In this document: piece after piece, positions 44,630 to 55,484 of the stretch | Layout of the letters: each line of letters begins with the position of its first letter | How positions within the stretch are numbered: position 1 is the first letter of the stretch | Origin: Pseudomonas putida W15Oct28 | GTDB lineage: Bacteria > Pseudomonadota > Gammaproteobacteria > Pseudomonadales > Pseudomonadaceae | Length of the DNA: 64,000 nt | Direction of reading: 5' to 3' | NCBI RefSeq assembly: GCF_000708715.2 | Contig: NZ_JENB01000011.1 | Coordinates: forward strand, 100,805 to 164,804 | Program-made: the position numbers and the translations under genes | Notes under the pieces: model-generated | Told to the model about the DNA's origin: nothing | What the model saw: only the letters and a program-made list of their open reading frames with translations | Database searches by the model: none

Positions 44630-45919
44630 ATGATCGAACCCAAGCGCGTCCTGCGCGCCCTAGCCGAACACTGGGCCCTGATCGAGCCGCTGTGCGAGCG
44701 TTTCGACCAGGGCACCCTGAGCCTGGTCGAGTTGCGCCAGCATGTGGCCCGCCAGCAGCTCGAAAGCACCCCGCAGGACATCACCCAGCTACTCGACGTG
44801 TGGATCCGCCTGGACATCCTGGTCCCGGTGGCCAAGAGCCCGAACCGCTTCGAGCTCAACGCGCAGATCCACGACTTCCTCGCCTACCTGCGCCGCGAAC
44901 ACCGGCTGGGCCTGTGCCTGGAGATCGAAGCCTACCTGCGCCACCTCGAACGCCTGGCCGGCCATATCCAGGATGCCTTCGACAACCGCGACAGCGACGA
45001 CCTGGCGCGCCAGCTGCGCTTGCTCGACATGCGTGTGCGCGACGTGCTGAAAAAGCTCGATAACGACGAACAGGCACTGGTCGCCGTGGCCGAACGGGCC
45101 AAGACCAGCAACCGCCAGATCCCGCTGCGCCAGCGCTATGCCGAAGTACTGGCCACCTGGGACGAATACGTCGAGCCGATGATCCAGCTGGTGAACGCCG
45201 ACGGCGCCTTCGAACAAGGCGTGCGCAAGGTCGAGACCGTGCTGCTGAAGCTGCTGGGCGAACAGGCGCGCCTGGGCCACCTGGTCGACGACGACATGTT
45301 GCTGCGTACCCACGCACGCATTCTGGAAATGCAGACCAGCGCCCAGCTGACCCTGCGCCACGCCCGTGAACTGCTGCTGCCGCTGCGTGAAGAAGCCCGC
45401 CGGCACAACGCCGTGACCCGTGGCGCCGCGCTGGCCCTGTCGGTGATCCGGCGCAAGGGCATCGACGCCGTGCCACAAGCGGCCATGCCGATGTTCACCC
45501 GCCCGCAAAGCACCTTCCTCGGCAGTGCCAGCCAGGTCGAAGCCTATGTGTACGCCCTGGCGCGCTTCGAGCCCAAGCCGGCGCGCTTCCCCAAGGCCCA
45601 CAAGACCCAATCCGGCGATCTGCCTCGTGCACCGCGCACGGTCAAGGAAATGGCCCAACGCTGCGAACAGGCCCTGCCGCTGCCCGACCTGATGGTCTGG
45701 CTGCTGGAGCAGGAGCCCGAAGGCGCCACCGACGAACTGCTGTACTGGTTCTCGCGCCTGTCGCGGGAAAAGCGCTTCAAGCGCGAACGCCTCGACCGCC
45801 GCGAATACACCACCCAGGAACACCTGGTCAGCCTGCGCTCGTTCGCCCTGACCTCCAGCCGCGAAGACGCCACCAGCGCGCCTACCGAACCCAACGCGAG
45901 CCCAGCCCATGCATCTTGA
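44630..45919 (+). CDS. mksF: MksF, kleisin-like subunit of MksBEF condensin
   Basis: 429 aa, mostly alpha-helical, no membrane segment. Matches the kleisin-type MksF of pseudomonads: N-terminal winged-helix region (RVLRALAEHWALIEPLCERF), long helices, C-terminal part binding the SMC-like head (QALPLPDLMVWLLEQEPEGA). With MksE and MksB it forms a bacterial condensin that acts in chromosome organisation. ATG 44630 begins MIEPKRVLRALAEHW; the frame is open from 44585. Overlaps mksE by 11 bases. Confidence 0.9.
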   Translation: MIEPKRVLRALAEHWALIEPLCERFDQGTLSLVELRQHVARQQLESTPQDITQLLDVWIRLDILVPVAKSPNRFELNAQIHDFLAYLRREHRLGLCLEIEAYLRHLERLAGHIQDAFDNRDSDDLARQLRLLDMRVRDVLKKLDNDEQALVAVAERAKTSNRQIPLRQRYAEVLATWDEYVEPMIQLVNADGAFEQGVRKVETVLLKLLGEQARLGHLVDDDMLLRTHARILEMQTSAQLTLRHARELLLPLREEARRHNAVTRGAALALSVIRRKGIDAVPQAAMPMFTRPQSTFLGSASQVEAYVYALARFEPKPARFPKAHKTQSGDLPRAPRTVKEMAQRCEQALPLPDLMVWLLEQEPEGATDELLYWFSRLSREKRFKRERLDRREYTTQEHLVSLRSFALTSSREDATSAPTEPNASPAHAS

Positions 45920-46613
45920 TCTTTCCGAACTGTCCCAGCTCGCGCCGATCTTCCGCGAGCTGTTCAAAGGTTTCCACGTCAGCCGCCGCGACCCCGAGCT
46001 GTACGCGCAGCTGTCGAACTTCCAGGACCAGTACCGCACCCTGTTCAAGGCCCTGGGCTTCGAGCTGGTGTGCGATACCCGCGGCTTCTACTACTTCGTG
46101 CCGGACATGACCGCCGCGCAGGTCAACAAGACCGCGCAGCGCCTGTCGCTGTTCACCTTCATCCTGGTCGAGCACCTGGCCGACCAGGGCCGTGACCCGA
46201 TGGCCGTGCTGGACGGCGGCAGCATCGGCCGCGACGAACTGCCCTCGCTGCTGGACAAGTACCGCGACCTGTTCCTGCAGGCCGAAGTGCAGACCGTGGA
46301 AGAGCTGGAAGAAAAAATCCTGCGCCGCATGACCCAGCTCGGCTTCGCCCATGAAGAAGGCGGCATCTACCGCTTCCTGCCGCCGATGCACCGCTTCCTC
46401 GATGTGTGCCTTTCGGTGCAGCAGGACCGCGACCTGGCCGCCACCCTGCACAGCGTCCTGCCGCTGCCGACCCCGGTACTGATCGAGGAAGAAAGCCCCG
46501 AAGAACTCAACCGCACCGACGACCCGCTCGACCTCACGCCCTTCGAGGGCGAAAGCGAAGAGGACGCCCTGGCCCGGGCCATCCGCGAAGAGCAACAGGA
46601 GATTGACGCATGA
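45909..46613 (+). CDS. mksE: MksE condensin subunit
   Basis: 234 aa. Winged-helix accessory subunit of MksBEF (LSELSQLAPIFRELFKGFHV, LGFELVCDTRGFYYFVP), with an acidic C-terminal tail. It bridges kleisin MksF and the complex. It overlaps mksF (11 bases) and mksB (ATGA), so the three are translated together in near-equal amounts. Confidence 0.9.
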   Translation: MHLDLSELSQLAPIFRELFKGFHVSRRDPELYAQLSNFQDQYRTLFKALGFELVCDTRGFYYFVPDMTAAQVNKTAQRLSLFTFILVEHLADQGRDPMAVLDGGSIGRDELPSLLDKYRDLFLQAEVQTVEELEEKILRRMTQLGFAHEEGGIYRFLPPMHRFLDVCLSVQQDRDLAATLHSVLPLPTPVLIEEESPEELNRTDDPLDLTPFEGESEEDALARAIREEQQEIDA

Positions 46614-49441
46614 GCCAGGAACGCTACGGCATCCGCCGCTTTGCATTGCTCAACACCGCCGGCTACAGCCTTGGCCTGTTCCCGCTGGAGCACCCGCTGT
46701 CGGTCTACGGTGCCAACAACCTGGGTAAATCGGCGTCGATCAACGCCCTGCAGTTCCCGATCCTGGCGCGCATGTCGGACATGAGCTTCGGCAAGTACAG
46801 CCTCGAGCAGTCGCGCCGCTTCTACTTCGCCAGCGACACCTCGTACATTCTCTGTGAACTGAGCCTGCCCCACGGCCCGCACGTGATCGGCGTGGTCGGC
46901 CGCGGCCCGGGCGGCGGTTTCGGCCACCAGTTCTTCGCCTACAAAGGCGAACTGGACCTGGCCCACTACCAGAAGAACGACACCTGCCTGCGCCAGAAAG
47001 AGCTGTTCACCAACCTGGAGCGGCTGGGCATCAAGGCCTACGAGCTGAAGCCGGACGAACTGCGCCGCCTGCTGGTTGGCGGCCACACCTCGGTGCCGCT
47101 GGACCTGACCATGATCCCGCTGCGCTCCACCAGCGAGCAAAGCCTGAAAACCTTCCGCGCACTGTTCATCAACCTGCTGCACATGCGCGAAATCACCGCG
47201 GCCAAGCTTAAGCAGCTGTTCCTTGACGCCTTCGAGCACAGCCTGCGTTCGGGCAGCGTCGACTACATCGCCGCGTGCGAGGAAGCCTTCCGCGACGTGC
47301 GCCGCATGGAACAGGACTACAACGCCCTGGTCGCTGCCGGCCCGCTGGTCGAGGCCCTGGCCGGTGGTGTCGCCCAGCGCGACATCCTGCGCGGCAAGCT
47401 GCACCGCATTTCGCCGGTGCTCGATACCCTGCTGGGCACCTGGCAGGAATACGCCATGGCGCGCAAGGAAGAGCTGGTCATCCAGTCCGAGCACTACCGT
47501 GGCGAGCAGGACCGCCTGCAGAATGACCAGCGCGGCGGCACCCAGGAGCTGATGCGCCTGGAGCGTGAAATCACCGGTATCCAGCGCTGGCTGGGCGAGC
47601 TGTCGGTGCTCAAGCACCGCTTTGCCCTGGTCGATGACGTCAAGGTACTGGAGCAGCAACTGCTGGCGGCCAAGGATGCCCACGACGAACTGGCCGGCGC
47701 CCTGGCGCAGTCGCGCCAGTTCAGTGCCGAAGACCTGGACGAGCGCGTACGCGACCTGGAAAAACGCCTGAAGCAGGTCAAGCAGCAGCTGGACCACGCT
47801 GACAACAACAGCTACGCCCGCCTGCGCGAAGAGTTCTCGCAACAGGACGTCGATCGCCTGATGCGCCTGTTCAACGGTGCTCTGTTCAGCCTGCCGCTGG
47901 GTGACCGTGGCATCGAGCTGGACGACAGCGCCCTGTGGGTAAAATCGCTGGAAGCGGTGCTGGACGGTTTCAAGGGCGAGCGCTTCGAAGCCCCGGGCCT
48001 GTCCATCGACCTTACCCACATCGACCCACCGGCGCTGCAGGCCCTGGCCGACCGCGCCGCCCTGCGCGACCAGAAAGAGCGCCTGGAAAAAGAGCTGAAG
48101 CAGCTCAAGACCCAGCAGGCTGTAACCGCCGACCGCTCAGCCTCCAAGGCGCAGACCGAAACCCTGTACCAGCAGGTGCTGGACGCGCAGAAGGCGCTGG
48201 AAGACTTCCGCCGCAGCGAAACCTTGGCCGCCGAAGAGCCCGAGAAGCTGGAACAGCTGTCGCAACTGGAAGCCGCCCAGGACGAACTCAAGCGCTCCAG
48301 TGATGCCTTTACCGAGCGCGTCCAGCAGCTGTCGGCCAAGCTGCAGCTGGTCGGCCGCCAGATCGGTGACCTCGAGTCCAAACAGCGCACCCTGGAAGAC
48401 GCCCTGCGCCGTCGCCAGCTGCTGCCGGCCGACCTGCCCTACGGCACGCCGTTCATGGAAGCCATCGACGACTCGATGGACAACCTGCTGCCGCTGCTCA
48501 ACGACTACCAGGACAGCTGGCAGGGCCTGCAGCGTGTAGACAACCAGATCGAGGCGCTGTACGCCCAGGTGCGCCTGAAAGGCGTGGCCAAGTTCGACAG
48601 CGAAGACGACATGGAGCGCCGCCTGCAGCTGCTGGTGAACGCCTATGCGCACCGCACTGAAGAAGCCCTGACCCTGGCCAAGGCACGCCGCGCCGCGGTC
48701 ACCGACATCGCCCGGACCCTGCGCAACATCCGCAGTGACTACGACAGCCTCGAGCACCAGCTGGCCCTGTTCAATCGCGAGATCAACAAGCGCCAGGTTT
48801 CCAACCTGGAGAGCTTCCGCGTGGTGCTGGCGCCGAACAAGGAAGCGCTCAAGCACATCGACCAGATCATCCACAGCGCCGGCCAGTACGAAGAAGGCGA
48901 AACCCTGTCGGTGTTCGACCTGACCCAAAGCGCCGAGCAGGACAACAAGAACGAAGAGGCCAAGGAATACCTGGCACGCCTGGTAGCAGCCAACCACAAC
49001 CAGCTGGGCCTGAAAGACCTGTTCGAGCTGGCGTTCGAGATCACCAAGGTGAATGGCCAGCCGATCATCCACGCCGACATCGACGGCGCTGCGTCCAACG
49101 GCACCACCATGACCATCAAGGCGCTGACCAACATGTATTTGTTGCTGCACCTGATGGACCGCGACCTGGCCGGGCGCATCCGCCTGCCGTACTACCTGGA
49201 CGAAGCAGCGGACATCGACGAACGCAACCAGGCGGCCCTGCTGGAGACCAGCTTGCAGCTGGGCTTCGTACCGATTCTGGCGAGTGTGAAGCCGCAGGTA
49301 TCGGCGCACGTGGCGATCGACCTGGAAGGCGGTAGCGGGCCGAACGGCATCTACATCGACGAGGCGGACTGGAAGTTCATCAGCCGGCTGGATGAGGTGA
49401 GGAAGGTTGTGCGTGAGGATCAGGCTGAAGAGTTAGCCTGA
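46610..49441 (+). CDS. mksB: MksB, SMC-like ATPase of MksBEF condensin
   Basis: 943 aa. Walker A at about residues 33-47 (YGANNLGKSASINAL), then a long coiled coil (about 290-740) with a hinge-like middle, then a C-terminal head with the signature-like ASNGTTMTIKALTNMY and Walker B LPYYLDEAADIDERNQAALL. Shorter arms than SMC, as usual for MksB. Last gene of the operon; no mksG/jetD nuclease gene follows, unlike plasmid-defence Wadjet systems. Confidence 0.94.
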   Translation: MSQERYGIRRFALLNTAGYSLGLFPLEHPLSVYGANNLGKSASINALQFPILARMSDMSFGKYSLEQSRRFYFASDTSYILCELSLPHGPHVIGVVGRGPGGGFGHQFFAYKGELDLAHYQKNDTCLRQKELFTNLERLGIKAYELKPDELRRLLVGGHTSVPLDLTMIPLRSTSEQSLKTFRALFINLLHMREITAAKLKQLFLDAFEHSLRSGSVDYIAACEEAFRDVRRMEQDYNALVAAGPLVEALAGGVAQRDILRGKLHRISPVLDTLLGTWQEYAMARKEELVIQSEHYRGEQDRLQNDQRGGTQELMRLEREITGIQRWLGELSVLKHRFALVDDVKVLEQQLLAAKDAHDELAGALAQSRQFSAEDLDERVRDLEKRLKQVKQQLDHADNNSYARLREEFSQQDVDRLMRLFNGALFSLPLGDRGIELDDSALWVKSLEAVLDGFKGERFEAPGLSIDLTHIDPPALQALADRAALRDQKERLEKELKQLKTQQAVTADRSASKAQTETLYQQVLDAQKALEDFRRSETLAAEEPEKLEQLSQLEAAQDELKRSSDAFTERVQQLSAKLQLVGRQIGDLESKQRTLEDALRRRQLLPADLPYGTPFMEAIDDSMDNLLPLLNDYQDSWQGLQRVDNQIEALYAQVRLKGVAKFDSEDDMERRLQLLVNAYAHRTEEALTLAKARRAAVTDIARTLRNIRSDYDSLEHQLALFNREINKRQVSNLESFRVVLAPNKEALKHIDQIIHSAGQYEEGETLSVFDLTQSAEQDNKNEEAKEYLARLVAANHNQLGLKDLFELAFEITKVNGQPIIHADIDGAASNGTTMTIKALTNMYLLLHLMDRDLAGRIRLPYYLDEAADIDERNQAALLETSLQLGFVPILASVKPQVSAHVAIDLEGGSGPNGIYIDEADWKFISRLDEVRKVVREDQAEELA

Positions 49442-49448
49442 GGAATCG

Positions 49449-49573
49449 GGGGCCGCTTTGCGGCCCTATCCGACCGGTCCGGCGCTCCGGCAAGGCCGCT
49501 CCCACATTGATCGGCGTATGCAGGACATTTGTGGGAGCGGCCTTGTGTCGCGATAGGAGGCCAAAGGCCTCCC
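49449..49573. repeat. REP cluster between mksB and creA
   Basis: Opposed REP copies (GGCAAGGCCGCTCCCACATT and GTGGGAGCGGCCTTGTGTCG) plus a GGGAGGCC/GGCCTCCC hairpin at 49555-49572 close to the creA stop, which can end creA transcription. Confidence 0.8.
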
Positions 49574-49589
49574 AAAATCTACCAGGCTA

Positions 49590-50051
49590 TCAATGAGCCC
49601 AAGGCAGGATCGGAATCGCGGTCACCGCATTCTGCGGACTGCCTTCGATCATGCGGTCGCTGTACACCAGGTACACCAGCGTATTGCGCTTCTTGTCCAA
49701 AAAGCGCACCACCTGCATGGTCTTGAACACCAGCGAGGTGCGTTCCTTGAACACTTCCTCGCCATCTTTCAATTCACCCTTGAAGTTGATCGGCCCGACC
49801 TGACGGCAGGCAATCGACGCCTCCGCACGGTCCTCCGCCAGCCCCAAGCCACCCTTCATGCCGCCAGTTTTGGCCCGCGACAGGTAGCAGGTCACGCCCT
49901 CGACTTTGGGATCGTCAAACGCTTCGACCACGATGCGGTCGTTCGGCCCGAGGAACTTGAACACAGTGGACACCTGGCCAACTTCCTCGGCCCCGGCCAG
50001 CATTGGCAGCGCCAGCAACGCCACGGCAATCACCCGCTTGAACAGGCTCAT
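49590..50051 (-). CDS. creA: CreA-family periplasmic protein
   Basis: 153 aa with a signal peptide (to about residue 21). CreA motif: [40 protein letters not shown]. Function unknown in the family. Its ATG overlaps the proB stop by four bases, so it is translated after proB. Confidence 0.92.
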   Translation of the reverse strand: MSLFKRVIAVALLALPMLAGAEEVGQVSTVFKFLGPNDRIVVEAFDDPKVEGVTCYLSRAKTGGMKGGLGLAEDRAEASIACRQVGPINFKGELKDGEEVFKERTSLVFKTMQVVRFLDKKRNTLVYLVYSDRMIEGSPQNAVTAIPILPWAH

Positions 50052-51166
50052 ACCAGCACCAGATTGTCGCGGTGTACCAGCTCGGGCTCGGCGCTATAGC
50101 CAAGGATCGACTCGATGGTATCGGACGACTGACCGATGATCTTCTGCGCCTCCAGGGCGCTGTAGTTGGCCAGCCCGCGGGCCACTTCAACACCGTCCGG
50201 GCCGACGCACACCACCATCTCGCCACGACGGAAGCTGCCCTGTACGGTCTTCACGCCAACCGGTAACAGGCTCTTGTTGGCCTGGCGCAGCGCCTGCACG
50301 GCGCCGGCATCCAGCACCAGGGTGCCACGGGTCTGCAGGTGGCCAGCCAGCCACTGCTTGCGCGCAGCGAGCATGCCGCGCTCGGGCGACAGCAAGGTAC
50401 CCAGGCGCTCGCCTGCCTTCAGGCGGTCCAGCACGCGTTCGATACGGCCACCGATGATGATGGTGTGGGCACCGGAACGGGCGGCCAGGCGGGCTGCGCG
50501 CAGCTTGGTCTGCATGCCGCCACGGCCCAGGGCACCACCGGTACCACCGGCCACGGCATCCAGCGTCGGGTCGTCGGCACGGGCTTCGTAGATCAGCTGG
50601 GCTTCGGGGTTGTTGCGCGGGTCGGCGTCGAACATGCCATCGCGGTCGGTGAGGATCACCAGCAGGTCGGCCTCGACCAGGTTGGCCACCAGCGCCGCCA
50701 GGGTATCGTTGTCGCCAAAGCGGATTTCGTCGGTGACCACGGTGTCGTTTTCGTTGATCACCGGTACCACGCCCAAGTCGACCAAGGTGCGCAGGGTGCT
50801 GCGAGCGTTCAGGTAACGCTTGCGGTCGGACAGGTCGTCATGGGTCAGCAGGATTTGCGCGGTGTGCTTGCCGTGCTCGCCGAAGCTCGACTCCCAGGCC
50901 TGCACCAGGCGCATCTGGCCGAGCGCGGCAGCCGCCTGCAGCTCGTTCATCGCGCTCGGTCGCGAAGTCCAGCCCAGCTGGCTCATGCCGGCAGCCACGG
51001 CCCCGGAGGAGACCAGTACCAACTCCACGCCTGCCTCACGCAGCGCGACCATCTGCTCGACCCAAACGGCCATGGCACCGCGGTCGAGGCCCTTGCCATC
51101 GGCGGTCAGCAGAGCACTGCCAATCTTCACGACCCAGCGCTTGGCGCCCGTCACCTTGCTTCGCAT
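50048..51166 (-). CDS. proB: Glutamate 5-kinase
   Basis: 372 aa. Amino-acid kinase domain ([52 protein letters not shown]) and C-terminal PUA domain from about residue 280 ([20 protein letters not shown]). First step of proline synthesis. ATG 51166 gives the family N-terminus; the frame is open to 51397. It follows obgE after a terminator. Confidence 0.95.
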   Translation of the reverse strand: MRSKVTGAKRWVVKIGSALLTADGKGLDRGAMAVWVEQMVALREAGVELVLVSSGAVAAGMSQLGWTSRPSAMNELQAAAALGQMRLVQAWESSFGEHGKHTAQILLTHDDLSDRKRYLNARSTLRTLVDLGVVPVINENDTVVTDEIRFGDNDTLAALVANLVEADLLVILTDRDGMFDADPRNNPEAQLIYEARADDPTLDAVAGGTGGALGRGGMQTKLRAARLAARSGAHTIIIGGRIERVLDRLKAGERLGTLLSPERGMLAARKQWLAGHLQTRGTLVLDAGAVQALRQANKSLLPVGVKTVQGSFRRGEMVVCVGPDGVEVARGLANYSALEAQKIIGQSSDTIESILGYSAEPELVHRDNLVLV

Positions 51167-51206
51167 CTTCTTCCAACCTATGTCGAATCTGTAGATACCG
51201 TGGATA

Positions 51207-51234
51207 CAAAAACGCCGCTCCAGAGAGCGGCGTT
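51207..51234 (-). terminator. Terminator between obgE and proB
   Basis: Minus-strand stem AACGCCGCTC / GAGCGGCGTT with a TCTG loop (51211-51234) and a run of T after it. It must be partly read through or proB has its own promoter. Confidence 0.85.
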
Positions 51235-51251
51235 TAGTGTACTGCAACCGG

Positions 51252-52493
<1,242 letters not shown>

Positions 52494-52523
52494 TCAGTAG
52501 ACGAGTTGAATGAATCAAAAACA

Positions 52524-52613
52524 TGAGGCTCTTGCAAAAATGAGCGCGGCGGCCCCGTACGACCGTAGAAACCAACGCCGGCAACCCAGACAAACAGCTT
52601 TGCAAGAGGCTCA
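52524..52613. repeat. Long-range inverted repeat upstream of obgE
   Basis: TGAGGCTCTTGCAAA (52524-52538) and TTTGCAAGAGGCTCA (52599-52613) pair at 14 of 15 positions, with a 60-nt loop. It would form in the obgE leader RNA, just past the rpmA terminator. Confidence 0.6.
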
Positions 52614-52625
52614 CCACAAACGAAA

Positions 52626-52649
52626 AAGCCCCGTCGCATGACGGGGCTT
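52626..52649 (-). terminator. Terminator after rpmA
   Basis: AAGCCCCGTC / GACGGGGCTT stem with a 4-nt loop and a T run on the minus strand, 18 bases after the rpmA stop. Confidence 0.92.
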
Positions 52650-52666
52650 CTGGAGCGACGTCGCGA

Positions 52667-52924
52667 TTAAGCGGCGACGATGCTCACGTAACGGCGCATG
52701 AACTCGCCTTTCTTCTCGAACTTGATCACGCCTTCGATCTTGGCGAACAAGGTGTGGTCCTTGCCCATGCCAACGCCGTAGCCAGCGTGGAATTCAGTGC
52801 CGCGCTGACGGACGATGATGTTGCCTGGCTTGATAACCTGGCCGCCATACATCTTCACGCCAAGGCGTTTAGATTCTGAGTCGCGACCGTTACGAGTACT
52901 ACCACCAGCCTTCTTGTGAGCCAT
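52667..52924 (-). CDS. rpmA: 50S ribosomal protein bL27
   Basis: 85 aa. [20 protein letters not shown] is the classic bL27 start, and there is no N-terminal extension. It sits near the peptidyl-transferase centre. 38 bases after rplU on the same strand; a terminator follows. Confidence 0.98.
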
Positions 52925-52962
52925 GGTTCAATTCTCCAAATAAATTCAGGGGATCTAGGGGA

Positions 52963-53277
52963 TTAAGCCTGGATGCCGGTGATTTTGATCTCGGTGAACC
53001 ACTGGCGGTGGCCCATACGCTTCATGTGGTGCTTACGACGACGGAACTTGATGATGCGAACCTTGTCGTGGCGGCCTTGCGAAACGACTTCGGCCACTAC
53101 TTTAGCGCCAGCAACAACTGGAGCACCGATGGTGACTTCTTCACCGTTGGCGACCAGCAGAACGCGATCGAAAGTCACGGATTCGCCAGTGGCGACTTCC
53201 AGTTTTTCGATCTTGAGGAATTCACCTTCAGCGACTTTGTACTGCTTGCCGCCGGTAACGATTACTGCGTAAGACAT
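52963..53277 (-). CDS. rplU: 50S ribosomal protein bL21
   Basis: 104 aa. Starts [20 protein letters not shown] and ends in the basic [20 protein letters not shown] region that binds 23S rRNA. ATG 53277 follows CGGAGAAATACC; the frame is open to 53475. First gene of rplU-rpmA, divergent from ispB. Confidence 0.97.
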   Translation of the reverse strand: MSYAVIVTGGKQYKVAEGEFLKIEKLEVATGESVTFDRVLLVANGEEVTIGAPVVAGAKVVAEVVSQGRHDKVRIIKFRRRKHHMKRMGHRQWFTEIKITGIQA

Positions 53278-53521
53278 GGTATTTCTCCGATAATCCTGCT
53301 CACCCAGCGCTTTATATGATGAGTATTGGCTGGCATGGCTGCACAAGGCTGGAACGGCCCGGCGCAATTGCGTAAGGCAGGTGCTGCCCAGGAAGTTAGG
53401 GTGCGCGATTGTACGCAACCCTGGTTTTGCTTGCAAGTGCCGCCCCCGGCCCGCTGGCACCGCGCCTTGACACACCGGTACCCGCGACCTAGCATGCCGC
53501 GCAACCTCACTGGAGCAGCCG

Positions 53522-54490
53522 ATGCAACCCCAAACCTTCTACCGCGCGGTGGCTGATGATTTCAGCGCCGTCGACGAGATCATCAAGAAGCAGCTGACCT
53601 CGCGCGTGCCGCTGGTATCGAAGATCGGCGACTATATCACGTCGGCCGGTGGCAAGCGCCTGCGCCCCCTGCTGGTACTGCTGTGTGGCAAGGCCCTGGG
53701 CCGCGAGGGCGACGACCTGCGCCTGCTGGCTGCCACCATCGAATTCCTGCACACCGCCACCCTGCTGCACGACGACGTGGTCGACATGTCCGGCATGCGC
53801 CGTGGCCGCTCCACCGCCAACGCCCTGTGGGGCAACGCGCCGAGCGTGCTGGTGGGCGACTTCCTTTATTCGCGCTCGTTCGAAATGATGGTCGAACTGG
53901 GTTCGATGCCGGTCATGCAGATCCTGTCCAAGGCCACCCGCGTGATTGCCGAAGGTGAAGTGCTGCAGTTGTCGCGGGTACGCGATGCCAGCACCACCGA
54001 GGAAATCTACATGGAGGTCATCCGCGGCAAGACCGCGATGCTGTTCGAAGCCTCGACCCACAGCGCCGCCGCGCTGGCCGAAGCCACCGACGAGCAGCGC
54101 GAAGCCCTGCGCACCTTCGGTGACCACCTGGGCGTGGCCTTCCAGCTGGTCGACGACCTGCTCGACTACAAGGGCGACTCGCAAACCCTGGGCAAGAACG
54201 TCGGTGACGACCTGGCCGAGGGCAAGCCTACCCTGCCGCTGATCTACACCATGCGCGAAGGCACTGCCGAGCAGGCTGCGCTGGTACGCCAGGCGATCCA
54301 GAAAGGTGGCCTTGAGGATCTGGAGCAGATCCGCGTGGCGGTCGAAGCGTCGGGCGCGCTGAAGTACACCGCAGAGCTGGCGCGCGACTATGTGAAGCGT
54401 GCCATTGCCTGCCTCGAAGTGCTGCCGGCCAGTGAATACCGGGATGCCCTGGTCGAGCTGAGCGAGTTTGCAGTCGCGCGTACTCACTGA
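53522..54490 (+). CDS. ispB: Polyprenyl (octaprenyl/nonaprenyl) diphosphate synthase
   Basis: 322 aa. First Asp motif HDDVVD at residues 83-88, second DDLLDYKGD, and GGKRLRP near residue 44. It makes the side chain of ubiquinone; in pseudomonads this is usually nine units. Divergent from rplU by 244 bp, as in many gamma-proteobacteria. Confidence 0.95.
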   Translation: MQPQTFYRAVADDFSAVDEIIKKQLTSRVPLVSKIGDYITSAGGKRLRPLLVLLCGKALGREGDDLRLLAATIEFLHTATLLHDDVVDMSGMRRGRSTANALWGNAPSVLVGDFLYSRSFEMMVELGSMPVMQILSKATRVIAEGEVLQLSRVRDASTTEEIYMEVIRGKTAMLFEASTHSAAALAEATDEQREALRTFGDHLGVAFQLVDDLLDYKGDSQTLGKNVGDDLAEGKPTLPLIYTMREGTAEQAALVRQAIQKGGLEDLEQIRVAVEASGALKYTAELARDYVKRAIACLEVLPASEYRDALVELSEFAVARTH

Positions 54491-54508
54491 TAGACCGAGC
54501 CACCTCCA

Positions 54509-54590
54509 TTCGCGGGCTTGCCCGCTCCCACAGGATGAGTACAGCCCTTGAGGTTGGTGCCATCCCTGTTGGAGCGGGCAAGCCCGCGAT
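54509..54590. repeat. REP pair (inverted)
   Basis: Two opposed TTCGCGGGCTTGCCCGCTCC-type REPs just after ispB. Confidence 0.82.
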
Positions 54591-54677
54591 GCTTTTGTCC
54601 GGACATAATCACTTCTGGGAAAATACCTTTTACAATGTGGGTTTTTAACCGCCCGTCTGTTTGTTTGAGGAACCGAA

Positions 54678-55019
54678 GTGAGCACTCTGCCAGCCTGCCC
54701 AAAATGCAACTCCGAATACACCTATGAGGATGGCACTCAGCTGATCTGCCCTGAATGCGCCCACGAGTGGTCGGCCAGTGGCGACGCCGAAGCGGCCAGC
54801 GACGAGGCGGTGAAGAAAGACTCGGTCGGCAACATCCTGCAGGATGGCGACACTGTCACCGTGATCAAGGACCTCAAGGTCAAGGGTTCGTCCCTGGTGG
54901 TCAAGGTCGGCACCAAGGTCAAGAACATCCGCCTGTGCGACGGCGACCACGATATCGATTGCAAAATCGACGGCATCGGCGCCATGAAGCTGAAGTCCGA
55001 GTTCGTTCGCAAAGTCTGA
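54678..55019 (+). CDS. yjdM: YjdM/PhnA-family zinc-ribbon protein
   Basis: 113 aa. An N-terminal zinc ribbon with two Cys pairs ([21 protein letters not shown]) and the C-terminal PhnA domain ([40 protein letters not shown]). Cytoplasmic; role not settled. GAGGAACC precedes the GTG/ATG start. Confidence 0.92.
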   Translation: MSTLPACPKCNSEYTYEDGTQLICPECAHEWSASGDAEAASDEAVKKDSVGNILQDGDTVTVIKDLKVKGSSLVVKVGTKVKNIRLCDGDHDIDCKIDGIGAMKLKSEFVRKV

Positions 55020-55055
55020 TTACACAAAAAATTGCCAATTGGCGCTTGCTATTTT

Positions 55056-55074
55056 GATAATAAGAATTATTCTC
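55056..55074. promoter_or_regulatory. Fur box
   Basis: GATAATAAGAATTATTCTC matches the 19-bp Fur consensus at about 15 positions and is part of a dyad. It lies 30 bases before the small gene at 55104. Confidence 0.85.
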
Positions 55075-55103
55075 ATTGGAACTGATTTCCAAGGAGAATA
55101 GCC

Positions 55104-55349
55104 ATGACTTATCTGATTGACGCTTGGCTTGACCGCCCTCACCCCTACCTGCGCATTCTTCATCGCGAAACCGGCGAAGTGTGCGCGGTGCTTGAAGAAG
55201 AAGCGCTCGACGAACTGCGTGACCAGGGCGACCTGGACATGAGCGGGCTGAATTCGAGTGAACCGGGGGTGCTGAAGGAGTTGGTGCGGAATTTGTTTCT
55301 GTTCTGCTATGCGCGGGCATTGCGCCCGATGGGAACGGATTGGAACTGA
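55104..55349 (+). CDS. Small iron-regulated protein of unknown function (PA4570-like)
   Basis: 81 aa, no membrane segment or signal. Core LIDAWLDRPHPYLRILHRET. Position after ispB/yjdM and before fklB, together with the Fur box, fits P. aeruginosa PA4570, a protein of unknown function known to be raised under iron starvation. AAGGAG precedes the ATG at 7 bases. It should be made only at low iron. Confidence 0.85.
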   Translation: MTYLIDAWLDRPHPYLRILHRETGEVCAVLEEEALDELRDQGDLDMSGLNSSEPGVLKELVRNLFLFCYARALRPMGTDWN

Positions 55350-55360
55350 CAGATCTGGCG

Positions 55361-55480
55361 AGGGCTTCGCCCTCGATCGCGACACAAGGCCGCTCCTACA
55401 GGGAACGCATCCCGCCGAGGGATCGCATATTCCTGTAGGAGCGGCCTTGTGCCGCGAATGGGCCGCAAAGCGGCCCCGGC
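55361..55480. repeat. REP cluster
   Basis: Opposed GTAGGAGCGGCCTTGTGCCG-type REPs with GC hairpins (GAGGGCTTCGCCCTC and GGCCGCAAAGCGGCC) between two convergent genes. Confidence 0.82.
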
Positions 55481-55484
55481 GGTA

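Noticed and set aside
44265..44630. Frames of about 120 codons in both strands of the rRNA-type leader
   Set aside because: They lie over promoters and boxA leader sequence known to be non-coding.
46367..48019. 550-codon minus-strand frame opposite mksB
   Set aside because: Mirror of the mksB coiled-coil coding sequence; no start signal or motif.
46610..49441. MksBEF as a Wadjet-type plasmid defence system
   Set aside because: No MksG/JetD nuclease gene is next to it; the next gene is creA on the other strand.
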